Made by a program: the position numbers and the translations under genes
Part shown: positions 25,255 to 37,294 of the stretch, one piece after another
Numbering within the stretch: position 1 is the stretch's first letter
How the letters are laid out: each line of letters begins with the position of its first letter
Notes under the pieces: model-generated
What the model was told of the DNA's origin: nothing
Database searches by the model: none
The model's input: only the letters and a program-made list of their open reading frames with translations
Assembly (NCBI GenBank): GCA_023333565.1
Contig: JAJKFH010000052.1
Span: 1,798,001 to 1,862,000 of the forward strand
DNA: 64,000 nt
DNA from: Puffinus mauretanicus
Lineage: Eukaryota > Chordata > Aves > Procellariiformes > Procellariidae
Direction: 5' to 3'

Positions 25255-26981
25255 AGCCTTAGAGTTAAAACTTTCTTTGTTAGGCTGCTGAAAGTGAAGC
25301 ACATCCCTCATACAGAGGAGGTGGAAAAAATCTGGAAATTATTAAGATGTACAGAAATGCTGAACTGAAAGTTTGTGCAAGATCCAGATTTATGTACAAA
25401 GTACCGCATCGGGCAGGCTCTTGGGGGGCATTTGGTACAGAGCTGAGCACTGACTCCTAAATCCAGATCCATTCCCTCTTGGAGAAGCCCCGTCACACAT
25501 CCCGCTTAGCCAGCACGCGTGTGACATCCCTGCTGCCTCCCGGGTTTTGCCCTCACGGTAACCGTGGCTGCGGGATGGTTATGGCCATCTCCATCCCCTT
25601 CCCCGTGGAGGGGCGGGCTGGCTTTTTGCAGAAAAGCAGCCTGGCCCCTTTTTTTCCCCTTCTGCTGCCTCTGTTGATGCAGAGGCACCGTCCAAGCCCA
25701 CCACTGGTCCACTAACGTGGTGCTTCACCTCCTGTTGCTGCATTTTCCCATTTGCCGATGGGATGGTGAGTGGGCAGCTTCTGCAGAGCACCTCAAGACC
25801 TGACGTTGCTGAATGGGGAGTGTAAAAATCCACCCGAGGCGTGCTGCCGGGCCGGGGTCACGCAGCCCCTTCCCGAGGGCTGGCAGAGCGGGGCCGGGGC
25901 TCCTGGTCCCGTATCTTGCATGTCATCCCTCCCGGGGGGAAAGAGTCTCCGGATAACAGAGAATATTTTTGCCTTTGATATGGGGTATATTTGTTTACAA
26001 AGGCTTAGGAATTATTTTTCTTTCCTACTGGTGACTTTTTCTTCCCCTTTAAATCCCAGTTAAAACTTCATTGCAGCTCGCTGCCATTCCCTTTATATCT
26101 TCGTGTGCTGTGAAAATCATAAATTACACTAGTCTTTCAGAGAGCAGCGGTAGGCTGTTTTGTGGTTGCAAAAGCTAATTACTGGGTTATTGTTTCTAAC
26201 AGTGCTAATCCAAACTTCATTTTCCTGTTAATTGTCCGTCGAGCCAGGCTAGATTGTTTTTATCATCCTGACTGTTCGCAGCGCAAGCGGCCGCGAGGTG
26301 TAACCAATGCTGCCGTGACATTTGGAGTGGTGGCGAACCCGAAAAATGCGGTTGCGAAATGAAATGACACACTTCTGGGGCTCACCCCCGGTCATTTGGC
26401 TGGCGAAATTAGATTGGCATTCTCCTGTTAAATGCCCCTCTGATTAAAAATAAGCAAAGGACAGTTTGAGAGGATATTGCTGAGCTGCTGTGCCGGCGTG
26501 CGGGGCGTCGGGGGGGGAGGCCGGTGCTGGTGCTCGGCACTCGGCACTTGGGGCTCGCTGTGTCCCTGGGCTCGCGGGGGCGGTTGATGGAGGGGGGGGG
26601 GTAGCGGCAGGCTTTGGGCTGTGGTGCTGTCTGGGGGCACCGAGGTTTCGGGGGGGCTCACAGCCCAGTTAGGCTGAAACCCACCACCAAGGCTCAGGCT
26701 TAAGCCTCCCTGGGAAGCTCTGAAGGCTTCGCCCCACAGGGCAGCTACAGGGCTGGGCGCAGCGCGCAGATCCTGCGCTGTCCTCATCCCCGGCCCCGCT
26801 CCGACAGCAGCACCTCAGTGTGCGAGCGGCTGCTCGACAAATTCATTGATGGGAAGTTTTCTGTTTCCTTTTCCTTCTCTTTTGTCTTAATATCAGGGCC
26901 TGGGAACCCTGCGGGACACCATGGGGCTCTCCGTTGCCCTCTCAGTAGTGTGTCTGCACCGTCACGGGCCTGCGGGAGTCA

Positions 26982-27018
26982 GCGTGGGTGTGCGGGGATG
27001 TGCGTGGGTGTGCGGGGG
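26982..27018. repeat. G/T-rich tandem repeat, 20-nt unit
   Basis: gcgtgggtgtgcgggg appears at 26982-26997 and again at 27002-27017, spaced 20 nt apart. It is a two-copy minisatellite-like duplication inside a G-rich stretch. Confidence 0.75.
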
Positions 27019-28539
27019 ACAGGGGTGGGGAGGTTGCTCCTCACCGCGGCTCTCACTGGGGTGCTTCTCTCCCGGACAACTCACTGCCCCGACAGCACTG
27101 AAGAGGAGACGAGGGAATCGCTGTGCCCGAGTTTCGGGATGTCCAGAGAGTGGGTCTCTTCAGCACCTCTCTTGCTCTTGCTCCTGCTCGCCTGTTTTCC
27201 CTGTTTCCCTTGCGCAGCGGCGTCCGGGCTGTGCACACACGCCGCCCGCTCCAGCCGTCCCCAGTCCCCCTCTGCCTCCTGCAAGGACTCAAACAATTCT
27301 TGGCAGAGAAGTAGCAAAAGATGAACTCCAGAAGAATTTTGCTCCAAACTTCATTGGGTTCGGGCAGCCAGTTTACAAGAAGTGCGTGTTTTGGCAGTGT
27401 TGGCAGTGTCTGAGCATTGTCGCTTTGGGAAGAGTTGCAAGCAAGCAAAGTAAATACAAGTCTGTGGAGGTTTGCAGCAGAAAGAGGAGGAGTAGATGGT
27501 TTTGTTTAAAATACTCCCATTACAGTCAGTTAACCTTTATGTTACCTAAATGAAAACTGTATAAACCTGAAATTTTCGCTGATCGGGTTGCCTAGGAACA
27601 GGAGGTTGGTTTTCATAAGACAATGAATACACAGTTACTGATCGGGCTATTAGGCACCGAGACGTTGAGCCGTGTTGTCCTACATCCCCGGGTTTGCCTG
27701 GGGTAGGTGCCTGCTTGCGCGCGGGGCGCACGCCCACCTTTGCCTGCTTGTGCGAGGGATGGAGGTGATGCAGGAGACACGACCCTCCTAGTCCTCCACA
27801 ACAAGCAGCCCGGTTCGCGAGCCCCTGCCCGCAGGCTGGCGGTGCCACGGCCAGGACGGGAGGGCTGAGGGCAGCAGGGCTGCACGTGGCCGTGCCACCA
27901 TCTGCCAGGAGCACGTCCCCACTTGCGGCACCCCTGCTCCCGCTCTGGTCCGGCCAGGCAAGGGCCGGGGGGAGCATAAATGTGCAAAGAGGACGAGGAA
28001 CTGGTTGAAGGACAAAGTTAGAGGTGTAAAGCTCAAACCTCTGGGTTCAGCCCCAGACCCTTACCCTTAGACCAGCGACTTTCATCATGCAAACCACACA
28101 GGTGGGGCAGACGGCAGCTTGGGGCTTCCCCGCACCCCGTGCAGGGCTGCGCTGCCTGTCTGCACGTTTTCCTGTTGCTCAGAGCATGGACTAAGGTGTA
28201 GAGCCATAGAAATGGGTTGGGATAACTGGTTAGCTCCAAACCAGCTTACCAGCGTGGCCGTAGCACCAGTGCCAAGGGGAGCGCGGGGGCAGGCTGCTGG
28301 GGCGGCGAGTCGGCGGTGCTGGAGAACATGGAAAAGTGCTTTATTTCTCCCTTTTCCCATCCAAAAAGAGGCTGGGAACCAGCACCCAGCAGTGTGGCTG
28401 GGGGTCCTGGGTCCTGCATGTCCTGCTGCCAGCTGGGCTGGGTCGCTGCCTCTCGTTGGCGGAGACTCGCAATGTGGTTCAAGTGGCATTAAGCAACTTC
28501 AGAAGGCAGCAGGAGTAACTGGAAGTGAAAGAATGCAGA

Positions 28540-28990
28540 TCATTTATTAATAGGGTTTACAGAAATTTTCTGCTGGGTAGAAATATTGATTCTTTATTCC
28601 TATTTTAAAAGGAGCTTTTTGTAATGATCACCGAGAGTCATTTTCTGTTATCGATTGCAATAGAGCTGTGCTGGAGACCTCCCTCCATTCATTCCACGTC
28701 CGCGAGTATCATTGAGAGTGAATGCAGCACAGGTTTTCCTTTCAGGAACATGGCAACTTCTTAAATCAGCATTTCTGTCATCTTTACAGTGGGGTTTTGC
28801 TATGTGTGTTTAAAGAGACATACACGTTTGCTCTTTTAAATCCATTTACGCTATTCTTAAAGTTCACCTTTGAGGGGGAGGCGGTGTGGGGAGGCAAATG
28901 CTAAAAATAAAACTCCCCCCTTAAGTAGATCAGTTCTGCATTTGACATTTACATGGAATTCATTTGCATCTCATTTGTACATGTTTCTGC
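28540..28990. other. AT-rich block upstream of the linker exon
   Basis: About 450 nt of AT-rich, non-repetitive sequence running up to the acceptor of the 28998 exon. No open frame of note. It may be conserved intronic sequence flanking the exon, and it contains the pyrimidine-rich and branch-point region (ctcatttgtac...tttctgctcaatag). Confidence 0.35.
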
Positions 28991-28997
28991 TCAATAG

Positions 28998-29112
28998 GTA
29001 GAATGTAAGAAAGCACAACCTAAAGAAGTGATGTTTCCACCAGGGACGAGAGGAAGGGCACGTGGATTACCGTATACCATGGACGCTTTTATGCTAGGGA
29101 TGGGAATGTTGG
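28998..29112 (+). CDS. MSI2: Musashi-2 exon: end of RRM2 and linker to C-terminal region
   Basis: The exon is 115 nt, from phase 0 to phase 1 (38 codons plus one G). It encodes [20 protein letters not shown], then [27 protein letters not shown] completes the fourth strand and C-terminal edge of RRM2. [10 protein letters not shown] is a short basic linker, and the Met/Gly-rich stretch after YTMDAF is typical of Musashi proteins. The acceptor is tcaatag|gta with a weak pyrimidine tract. The donor is ttgg|gtaagt, close to consensus. The trailing G pairs with gt in the next exon to give Gly, or with ac in the alternative terminal exon to give Asp. The exon is intact. Confidence 0.97.
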
Positions 29113-32100
29113 GTAAGTGCCGGAGCCACCACACGTCTCCCGGAGCCAGCGGCTCCCGTGTTGTCTCCCTCATTTCTGAACGCTTAAGGCATAGGGGTGA
29201 GCAAATCCCTGCACCCGTGTGGGTGCGAGTCTAAAACTTCAGCAGGGGCGGCGTGGGGAAAATAATCCTGTCTGTGGTAAATTATTAACTCCCCCCCCTT
29301 CCTGGAATATAAAAATGTGCATTTGAATGGATGTTTTAAATAGCCTGTTTTACTCTTACTCGCAAAAATAGAATGATGAAAGATGCAGTGTGTTCATTCT
29401 GACTAAAAATGATCTCTCCCCTTTTTTAGAGGAATTGAGTCGCACATTATTCCCCTTCTTTTAAAGGTATCTTTGACACTTCAGCATAGGTAATTGAAAA
29501 TCTTGCCGGTTCTTAAATGGCATGCAAGATGGAGAAAGCAGGGAGATGTGTAACAGTATAGGTCACAACAATAATTACAAGTTTCAAGGAGATGGAACGG
29601 TATTTTAGTCCAGAGTATTGTGTCCAGAAAATACTAATTAAATGGGATAAATGATATTTAATGGCAAAATTCTATTTGTGCATGAGGTCTATTTAGTTAT
29701 AATTGGTTCTCATTTGTTTCTGCCTAGATAGTTCTTCTTTCTATATAATGTGACAACCTCTTGATACTCTGTCCTCAGATTTACTAAGCCAAAATGCTGC
29801 TAATCCATTGCCAACATATTTTTGTAAAACCCCATATATTTTCAACTTTCTACTCCCGTTGTATCACTGGACTTTCCCTCAGTTGTCACCTGATGTATGA
29901 ACGAGAGGGCATCTGGAGGTGTTCCCAGGCAGAAACGAGCCTTTCCCAGCCTAGTGTCCCTGGTACGTGGCCCCTCCGGGATGCTTTGAATTTTCTGTCC
30001 TGGCTTTAGATGCTCCCAGAAGCTGAGCACAAAAACCAGCCTTGAAAGCTGGTGCTCGGTTGTCCTGAGCTCTGCCGAGCAGGTCCACGGGCTGTCTGAG
30101 GTGCTGGAGGACCCCAAGGCTCCTGGAGTGGGCGTCAGGTCAGAGGACTGGGTTCCTTTGAGTATCAGGTTGTTATGCTGAGATGTCTGACTTCAGGCAC
30201 CGCTTCATTTGATAGGGGAAACTTTCCTGCCATGTTTACTTTATCTCTGAATTAATAGTACTTCTGTTCGTGTGGCTGGAGTGATCCATTTCTGGGATGT
30301 GTAATACAGTTATTTCAGCTGATCATCTATTTTTCTGTCCCCACATTCCACCGCCACCCTGCCTCATAGTGTTTGGAAATTACATTTTATGGTTAAAATA
30401 TTTATCTTCTTCTAGTCAGTCTGTGATTTCGTTACCTGTGTGTTCCCAGTGTGCTTGAGCATATGTACTTTATTTCTGTTGTTTCTCTTTCTCTTCCGCT
30501 TGCGGTGCCTGAGGTTTGGGGTGGTGGAGGTGGTGCGTAAAAGACCCAGGGCAGCACCCCTCTTCTGCTCACCACGGGCAGAGTTGCCTCAACCCTTCTC
30601 CTCGCAGCCGGGCCAGGAGTGAATGGAGCCGGGGTCCACCCCTGTGACCTGAAGAGAAAATTCAGCCCTCGGGTGCGGTGTGAGTCATTCCCACCGGGGC
30701 CGCCTCTCTGGAAAAAGATCCTTTCAAGCCGTAAGAAGTACGGGAAGACGCCCTCAGCGAGCGGCTCTGCGTCTGCACAGAGCAAGCGATGCGGGTGCCT
30801 GTTGGCAAACCCCCGTCCTGCTGCGGTGGGGTGGGTCGGGTCACCCCAACCGGCTCCGCTCCGGCCGGTCTCGCAACGTGCTCTTACTAGATTTCAAAGC
30901 TGGGTGACTTGCTCAGAATTAATGATTGATTCGTGTTGAAGGCCAGGTGCTTCATTATCTGCTCTGGCTGTTTTTTTCATCTTCCAAGTTCCTGCTTGCT
31001 ACAGTGGCACTGTGTTAAATAATTAAGTGCTAAACAAGGAAACTGCAACACACGAGAGCAAGGCTGTCTGGATGGCCATTATAAATCCGCGTTTTCAAAG
31101 GCTGCCTGTAAGAGTTGGCTTCAAGAGGGGCTGATGGGCAGCGGCTCAGCGGGGAGCCCGAATCTCTCCTTCCCAAGCCCCAGCAGCTGCTTGGCGGAGG
31201 GGCCCGGCCCCGCAGGGAGAGGGGCATAATTAACCCGTCAAACGACGAGGCGCACAAAGTAACGTACCGCCGGAGGCAGCAGCTGCAGTAGCCGAGCGTT
31301 TTGCTGAGATCCCAGGAGGCCGGTGTCAGCCCTACCCCGTTCCTCCTTTTAGACGCCTACCTGGACTGAAACAGAGCGATGGGGGCTGCTCTTGAAGGAT
31401 TTTTATACCTGTTTCCAGAAGCCCTTGTTCAAGGTCACCTTCTCCAGATGCCGTTCATGGGCAGAGGAGGGAATCGGAGGAGCAAACACACGAGACAACC
31501 CAAAGGAAAGAGCGGAGAGCGACTCCCTCCAAAGCTATTAAGGAAGTTGGTCTTTTTCATTAATCACAGCCTCCCCAAGGAGCCTGCAGCAGCCGGGGTC
31601 TAAAGGTGCGTAGGCAGCCGCTTCTGTGATGATTTGGTTGATTGGAACAAAATTAAAGTGTTCTTCTGAAAGGATTTTTTGACTCCGAGAGCGCAGGCAG
31701 GCTGAGCCTTTTGCCAGGACTGCGTCTGGGCTGTCTCGGGCTTGGTCTGCTGGTGAGACGCGCGCAGTCTCGGGGGAGATCAGGAACATTAATTAGCTAC
31801 TCTGCATAAGGAGTGGGCTGGAGTGGTTTCAGTTCCAGTGATCTCTCCCTCCCTGGCAGCCCACCCAGCGGGAAGAGCTGCTCCCCAGCCCCACGGATGC
31901 TCGTGAACAGGCACCGTGTCCCTGGCACACATCTGCAGCTGAGTGGGAGCCGTTCGGTGGCCAAGAAGCTCGCCGTGTGCCCAGAAGCCTCACCTCTGTC
32001 CCCGGGTCCTGGTGTGCAAACCAGGAGCCCCATCACCGAAGGGCGTGTGGGTGTCACTGCATTGCCCCACGGCTTTTTGTCCTCCATTCAAGTCTGTACC

Positions 32101-34739
32101 TGAAAACTTGAAAAAAAAGGAGAGAAAAGAAGAAAGCAACCAGGAGCAACGTTAATAGCAGGTCGTCTCTGCCGGCCCTCCTATCTGAGGCAGCTCTGGG
32201 CGTCTGGGACGTCGCAGCTGCTGTTGCGGTGGCCCCGGCGGTGACGCCCGGCTCTGGAGGTGACTGTCGCGCTGCTTGGTCTGAGCTGGGGCCCCGCAGC
32301 ACTCATTTCTTCTGGCGATGGGCATCTGAGACTTGCTGGTGTTTAATATTAAAGTTGGGCTCTTTTTGACTTGCAAACCCCTCCAGAAGCAGGAGCGCCT
32401 GGCCCGTAAAGCTCATACCCCCCGACTGCCAGATTGGCGTCTGATACGAACACCAGATTTCAGAAAGGCTCTAACAGGCTGCTGGTATCACTGCGCGAGG
32501 CAGAGCGGGCTCTGCATTACTGCACACGTTCAATCTAGGTAGGCTGAACTCATGCATAAAAGAAGCTTGTGCCCTTCAAAGAAAGTCATTCCTTTTTTCC
32601 ATCAGACTCTGTTTAATAGAGTAGCAGCTGCCTCTGAGGCAGGATTCAGGAAAGGGAGCCCTTCGTTAGCACAGGCTTCCCGGGGGGCTGGCACGACTTA
32701 CAGAACCCCGGGCTGCGACAGCAGCACCCGCTGTGGCCATCACTGAGGAACGCGGCTGCGGCCAGCGTTAGCTCAGCTCTTCAATTCCCTTGAAGAAGGA
32801 GGTAGGTCAACTTTGTTGGACCAAGGGAGAAACTTCTACAGCAGATGTGTTTCTTCTCCATAGCTGCTCCCTAGTATGTCACCACCCCCTGCGTCTGTAT
32901 GAGGTGATTTTTTGGTTTGCGTTCCCTGGTGCCACGGGTGCTGACCTCAAGGACACAGCACGTTTCTTTTGAGAAAGACCCGGAGCATTTTTGTTGCAGC
33001 ATGGGGCTGTGCTTTGGCAGAAGGACCGTGCCCTTCCCTGCAAAGGACCTGGCATTCCTTGCTCTAAGCAACATTGGGAGACAATAATTTTCTTGCATTT
33101 ACTGGAACATTTTAATTAATTTTGAAAGCAGAGGTCCCCAGGCCCCAATGTGCCCAGTGTTCCCACATGTTAACCATGAGCTTTGTCCATCTTGGATCAC
33201 CAAATTTAAAAATGAAAAGACATTTCGATAGCCTAGTTCAGTGGGTGTGGACACTTCCCTGCTTGGAGCAGAGAAGCCGTTTCTCCCTCTGGAGGTGCTG
33301 GTGGGATGGAGGGGAGTCGGGAGTCCAGCTCGGGTCTCCTGCCTTTCCAGTGACCTTGTGCGTGCGCCGTGGCAAGCTGCTGGGTCTGCAGGGCCACAGT
33401 TCCCCTGTGCAGAGTGGGAGGTAGGGCAGTTTGCCCAGTTTCCCCTTTTGTAGAATGCCTGCAATGCTCGGGCTCTACCCTGGGCCCACCAGGATGGGCT
33501 TTAGCACCAGGAATGCTGTGATGCCTCAGATACACTGTAAGTAAAAAGGTCAGTGTTACCTGTTTGCAGTTGTTTTCATCCTGGAAGCAGAGCTTTGCCT
33601 TCCCCTGGGAGACCCCCTGCACCGAGCGACTGCTCACACGCTGTGGTGGTAACGGGCTCTGTGGCCGCATCGGCTGTTGCCTCCACCAAGAGCATGGCAG
33701 CCGGTTGAGCGTGACCGTCGGGTGGGCAGCATGGTGCTTCCAGCAGCCATCGTTCTCCCCTTGGCATGCCAGCCTGCCCCGGAGAGCATCCAGCGCAGGG
33801 CAGGCTCTGCTCCGCTGCGAGGTGGGGCTCTTGCAAGGCTCCAGCACGCGGGCTGGACGTTCAGCCAGCCTGCCGGGCGGGTGCATCGGACCTGCTGCCA
33901 TCAACGTCAGACGGGGGCTGGGTGGAAGTGGCGGTGTGAAAGCAGTTTTGGTTGTTGGTTTGAGTTGTGCTTCCACGGACAGGAGGGTCTCGCTTCGGAG
34001 GAGGTAACCCAGGCAAAACTTGGTTTAGCAACAAGGGATAATTGGGGAGATTGATCATTCCCCAGGACTACTGAAGCAAATAAACTGTTGGTGCCCAACG
34101 CAGGATGAGAATGGCATCTAATGGAAATGGTGGGTAGGTCAGCATGGCCATAATGTGGCTTGATGAAGCATCCACATGGGCATGGTGTTAATGCGCTATT
34201 GATATTCAGCCAGGCAATTTCCCCTGCGCAGATCGGGCTTTGAGTCGTTAGAGCAGAGCTGGGCACTGCAGCAGTAAATGAAGAGGAAAATTGAAGTAAT
34301 GTTGTATTATAAATTTATGATTTCATCTGCCTGACCTAGAGAGTGTTGAGCGCAGGCGATGCAGGCGAGAGCCCCCCAGGCAGCTCCGCCGGTGCCGCTG
34401 CCGTCAGGCGCAGCCGGGTTTGGCCGGGGAGAGCGGGGCTGCTGCTGCACGCTGCCCTGGGTTTGGAGGCAAATCCACTGGGGCAGGAGCATCCCCGGCC
34501 CCGCAGAGCATCCCAGGGCAGGGCAGCGGAATAGATGGCATCCTGCACCGCGATGCTGGCTCCAAAAACACCACAGGCAGCTGCCATCCACTGCCGTGCC
34601 GGTCCGGCCGGGGCCACGGGGTCCGCACCTGCAGCCCCACTCCCCAGGGCAGACCTCAGGCGCTGCCCGGCACGCCGGTCCCCTGCGGCCCCGACAGTCG
34701 TGAGCTGACAGATCTGCTTCGGAGTCGTTCGAATTGGAA

Positions 34740-35250
34740 TAAAACTTAATTTTTTCCACTTGGCAAGGAGAGGGGCTGCGGTCAGACGCTGCAGAGCGAT
34801 TTTTTATGGTGCGGCTCGCAGTGGTGTTAATGGCACTACTTACTTAGCAAACAATCCATTTATCAATAGTGTTGTTTTTAAAAAAAAAGGAAAAAAGGTT
34901 TGTAAAGCTTAACTCTGAAAGATCTGATTTAATGACAGAGGTGATTAATTTCTAAGGGAATCCAGCTGTTGAGCTGTGAAATAAATACGCAAGGGCTAAG
35001 CAGTGTGTACATATCGCTGAAAGCCGCGGCGTGCTGTCCTGGGATCGCAGGGCTGCTTTCCCCTGGCACTGCTTAATCCCATAATCAAAATTCATCCAAG
35101 CATTTTTATCTTCCAGTTTTAGATTATGATTAATAGAACGTTATATGTGCATATAAATCTAATCAGAAATGGAGGGACTTGCTGCAGCAGAAAAATAGCT
35201 GTACGATGTATGAGTATATTAAAGAATAAATAAAAGCAGAGATAGGAGAC
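34740..35250. other. AT-rich repeat-free block, candidate conserved non-coding element
   Basis: About 500 nt of AT-rich, complex sequence after a strongly GC-rich stretch. It contains ATTA-type cores and two overlapping AATAAA hexamers at 35225-35234. Candidate only. Confidence 0.3.
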
Positions 35251-36431
35251 CCCCAGAAGAACCATTCAGCTGCTAAACCTGTTCTCAGGGTCCAGCCCAG
35301 CTCCTGCTGTCGTCACTGCCGAGATTTCCACTGACTTCAGACAGAGCGAGAGCAAACTTTTCGTGATGGTTTCTTGGTTTGGAGAGGTCTTTCCTGGAGA
35401 CTGGAGGAGTCTGGGTGGGCTGGCTGGCAGTAACAGTCAGCAGGAACGTTACGCAGCATTTATTGCACTGGAATTGCAAAGGGTAGTTCCTGTTTTTAAG
35501 AAAACCGAGCAAGGAAATGCTGAGGATCGGAAGTGAGGTTACAATTTTAGGAAATCTGTACGGGACAGCTTGTGCCATCGGCCGCAGCGGTTGTCGCAAA
35601 CAGCGGCGGTGGGACCAGAGAGGACAGCTGTTCTGCATAAGGGCTGGGAAGTTAAAGCACGGGGGGCACAGTGCGTGACCCCTCGGCTGCTGCCAGCCCA
35701 GGCGCGGGTGGGGACTGGCGGGACCTCCAGCACACACCCAAACCTTCCTGCTGCCTGGAGAGCGAAACCCCTCTCCCCTGGCCGGGGCAGCCAGCCTCCC
35801 CGTTAGCCGCCTGTGACGCTGGCAAGGCACGCCCGGTGTAACGCGGTGACACCCTTGGCCGAGCGCCCGCGGGGCTGACAGCGGGCGGTGGTGCCTCGGT
35901 CCATCTAACACCCGCGGGTGGGCCTCCGCACCCACCGCCCCCCGGGCTCTGCTCTCTTGCTGCCTTTCGCTCCCAGCCGCTGTGTTAGAGCAGGCACAGT
36001 TGCCACTTAATGGGTTTACTTCAGCATCTTTATTAACAAAATGATCTCAAGTGGTATTTTTGTCATAATAAAACTTCAAAAGCCGCCCGAGGTTGGATGC
36101 GTTTCTGTGCCTATCTCAGAAATTGCTTTAGGAAGCGGTTCTCGTACCTGGGTTTTACTTTTCCTGAGAAATTAAAAGCTCTTTGACTCTCTGGCTCATT
36201 GCTGTTGCTGCCTCTAACTCTTTGATGTGTTAACTGTTGTCCTTCACAGTCCCGGGATAAAGAATTACTGCTACCTTAATCTCCAACTGTCAATAGCTCT
36301 GAAGCAAAGTACATTCATTGTAAGCTCTCCAAATGTCAGAGCAAACCTGTGCTATGTGTTTAGCCTTAGCATTTGGCATTTACTCTTCCAGCTAACAAGT
36401 ATGCACAGTCCTTGGACTTCAGATACCAAAG

Positions 36432-36537
36432 TGCATGTTAATTACCTGAGTGACAGGTCTCATGCACAAAGCCAGGCAGGCAAGCTCTAGATGTTTCTAT
36501 CCAAGATAATAATGAAACCTTTCTGCAGTTTTGCATG
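36432..36537 (+). promoter_or_regulatory. Two UGCAUG (RBFOX-type) motifs upstream of the Tyr-rich exon
   Basis: TGCATG occurs at 36432-36437 and 36532-36537, which is 164-269 nt before the exon at 36701. UGCAUG is the recognition sequence of RBFOX splicing factors, which act from flanking introns. The motif alone is short, so regulation here is inference. Confidence 0.4.
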
Positions 36538-36646
36538 AGCGGAATAAGTCTTGGTTTTTAATACCTTCTGTAAAATCAAGTCTCGCCCATCCTCCATGTC
36601 ATTTTGCATTGTATGGGAAAACAAAAAGCCTTTATTAATCTTCAAA

Positions 36647-36682
36647 CTTCTCTTTCTCTCCCTCTCTCTCTTTTTTTTTTTT
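36647..36682 (+). promoter_or_regulatory. Pyrimidine tract upstream of the Tyr-rich exon
   Basis: Thirty-six consecutive pyrimidines, CT-alternating then T12, ending 18 nt before the exon. It serves as the polypyrimidine tract of the 36701 acceptor. The acceptor itself is imperfect (tgatcaag, with A at -3). CU repeats of this kind bind PTB-family repressors. Confidence 0.7.
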
Positions 36683-36700
36683 ACCGTTTCTGTGATCAAG

Positions 36701-36775
36701 GTTACCCGAATTTTGTTGCAACGTATGGCCGAGGATATCCTGGATTTGCCCCAAGTTACAGCTATCAGTTCCCAG
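36701..36775 (+). CDS. MSI2: Musashi-2 exon: Tyr/Gly/Pro-rich module
   Basis: The exon is 75 nt, from phase 1 to phase 1 (2 + 24 codons + 1). It encodes (G)[19 protein letters not shown] then SYQFP. This segment separates MSI2 from MSI1 and lies in the C-terminal low-complexity region after the RRMs, where protein partners bind. The acceptor is gatcaag|gt, preceded by a long pyrimidine tract. The donor is ccag|gtacgt. Because the exon is symmetric, skipping it would delete 25 residues and keep the frame. It is flanked on both sides by unusually long pure-pyrimidine tracts, which suggests regulated inclusion. The open frame continuing past the donor is intronic read-through. Confidence 0.96.
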
Positions 36776-36801
36776 GTACGTACATTTCATTTGCAGATTT
36801 A

Positions 36802-36847
36802 CTTTTTTTCCCCTCTTTCCTTCTTTTTTTTTTTTTTCCTTTTTTTT
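36802..36847 (+). promoter_or_regulatory. Pyrimidine tract downstream of the Tyr-rich exon
   Basis: Forty-six consecutive pyrimidines starting 27 nt after the donor of the 36701-36775 exon. With the upstream tract it brackets the exon, an arrangement known from PTB-repressed exons. Binding is inference. Confidence 0.6.
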
Positions 36848-37075
36848 AAATCCATAGCTGCAAGCTAAGACAGGCAAGTCTGCAGGGAGCATCTCACACA
36901 ACAGCAAATTTTTTTACTATTTTAAAATAGATATTTCTATATACATATTTCAAATACATTTTTACTAACGTGTAAATTGGTACTGGTTATTTGAAAACAA
37001 ACTACTTAAATTAAAACATAAAGCAACAGAGATAATTTAAGAGCTATTACCCTCCCTTTGATGGGATTTTTCTTT

Positions 37076-37138
37076 TATATATATTATAGATATATACACA
37101 GACAGACAGACACACGCACACACAGACTCGCGCGCACG
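37076..37138. repeat. Compound microsatellite (TA)n-(CAGA)n-(CA)n-(CG)n
   Basis: Alternating TA units are followed by cagacagacaga, then cacacgcacacaca, and end in cgcgcgcacg. It is entirely dinucleotide- or tetranucleotide-periodic over about 60 nt. Confidence 0.85.
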
Positions 37139-37294
37139 TTCCCACACTGTCCTGCGGTAAGCGTGTACTCATTACAAGTGCAGTCTTGGAGTGGGAAGTC
37201 CACCTTCCTGTGTTCTTTATCGGTATCGCCGGTGTCCTTCAAAGGAATAGTTTCTAGCCGTGTGCTGATGTTCGGTCTGGCTTCGGTTTGGTTT

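Larger units (their letters stand above)
20004..28997 (+). other. MSI2: Intron between RRM2 exon and linker exon (8,994 nt)
   Basis: Complete GT-AG intron, from gtaagt to caatag. It is mixed composition, with GC-rich stretches near 20050-20400, 21000-21200, 22080-22420, 26470-26680 and 27650-27960, and AT-rich sequence near 28540-28990. No additional exon, RNA gene or intact mobile element was recognised. Small repeats are listed separately. Confidence 0.9.
29113..36700 (+). other. MSI2: Intron between linker exon and Tyr-rich exon (7,588 nt)
   Basis: Complete GT-AG intron, from gtaagt to atcaag. AT-rich segments (29240-29800, 34700-35260, 36000-36640) alternate with GC-rich ones (30500-30900, 31800-32300, 33230-33900, 34330-34700, 35560-35960). 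The long open frames in the GC-rich parts overlap on opposite strands and have no recognisable domain. Overlapping AATAAA signals occur at 35225-35234 but have no attached exon that I could support. No other feature was recognised. Confidence 0.9.

Noticed and set aside
30870..30930. Short MIR/L3-like fragment (gggtgacttgctcagaatta)
   Set aside because: About 20 nt of similarity is too little to call an element.
33233..33976. 247-codon open frame on the minus strand
   Set aside because: GC-rich intron with open frames on both strands. No recognisable domain, and no codon or residue pattern typical of a real protein.
35225..35234. Overlapping AATAAA hexamers as a further intronic poly(A) site
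   Set aside because: No upstream acceptor with an in-frame tail and stop, and no clear GT-rich downstream element. The hexamer is common in AT-rich sequence.
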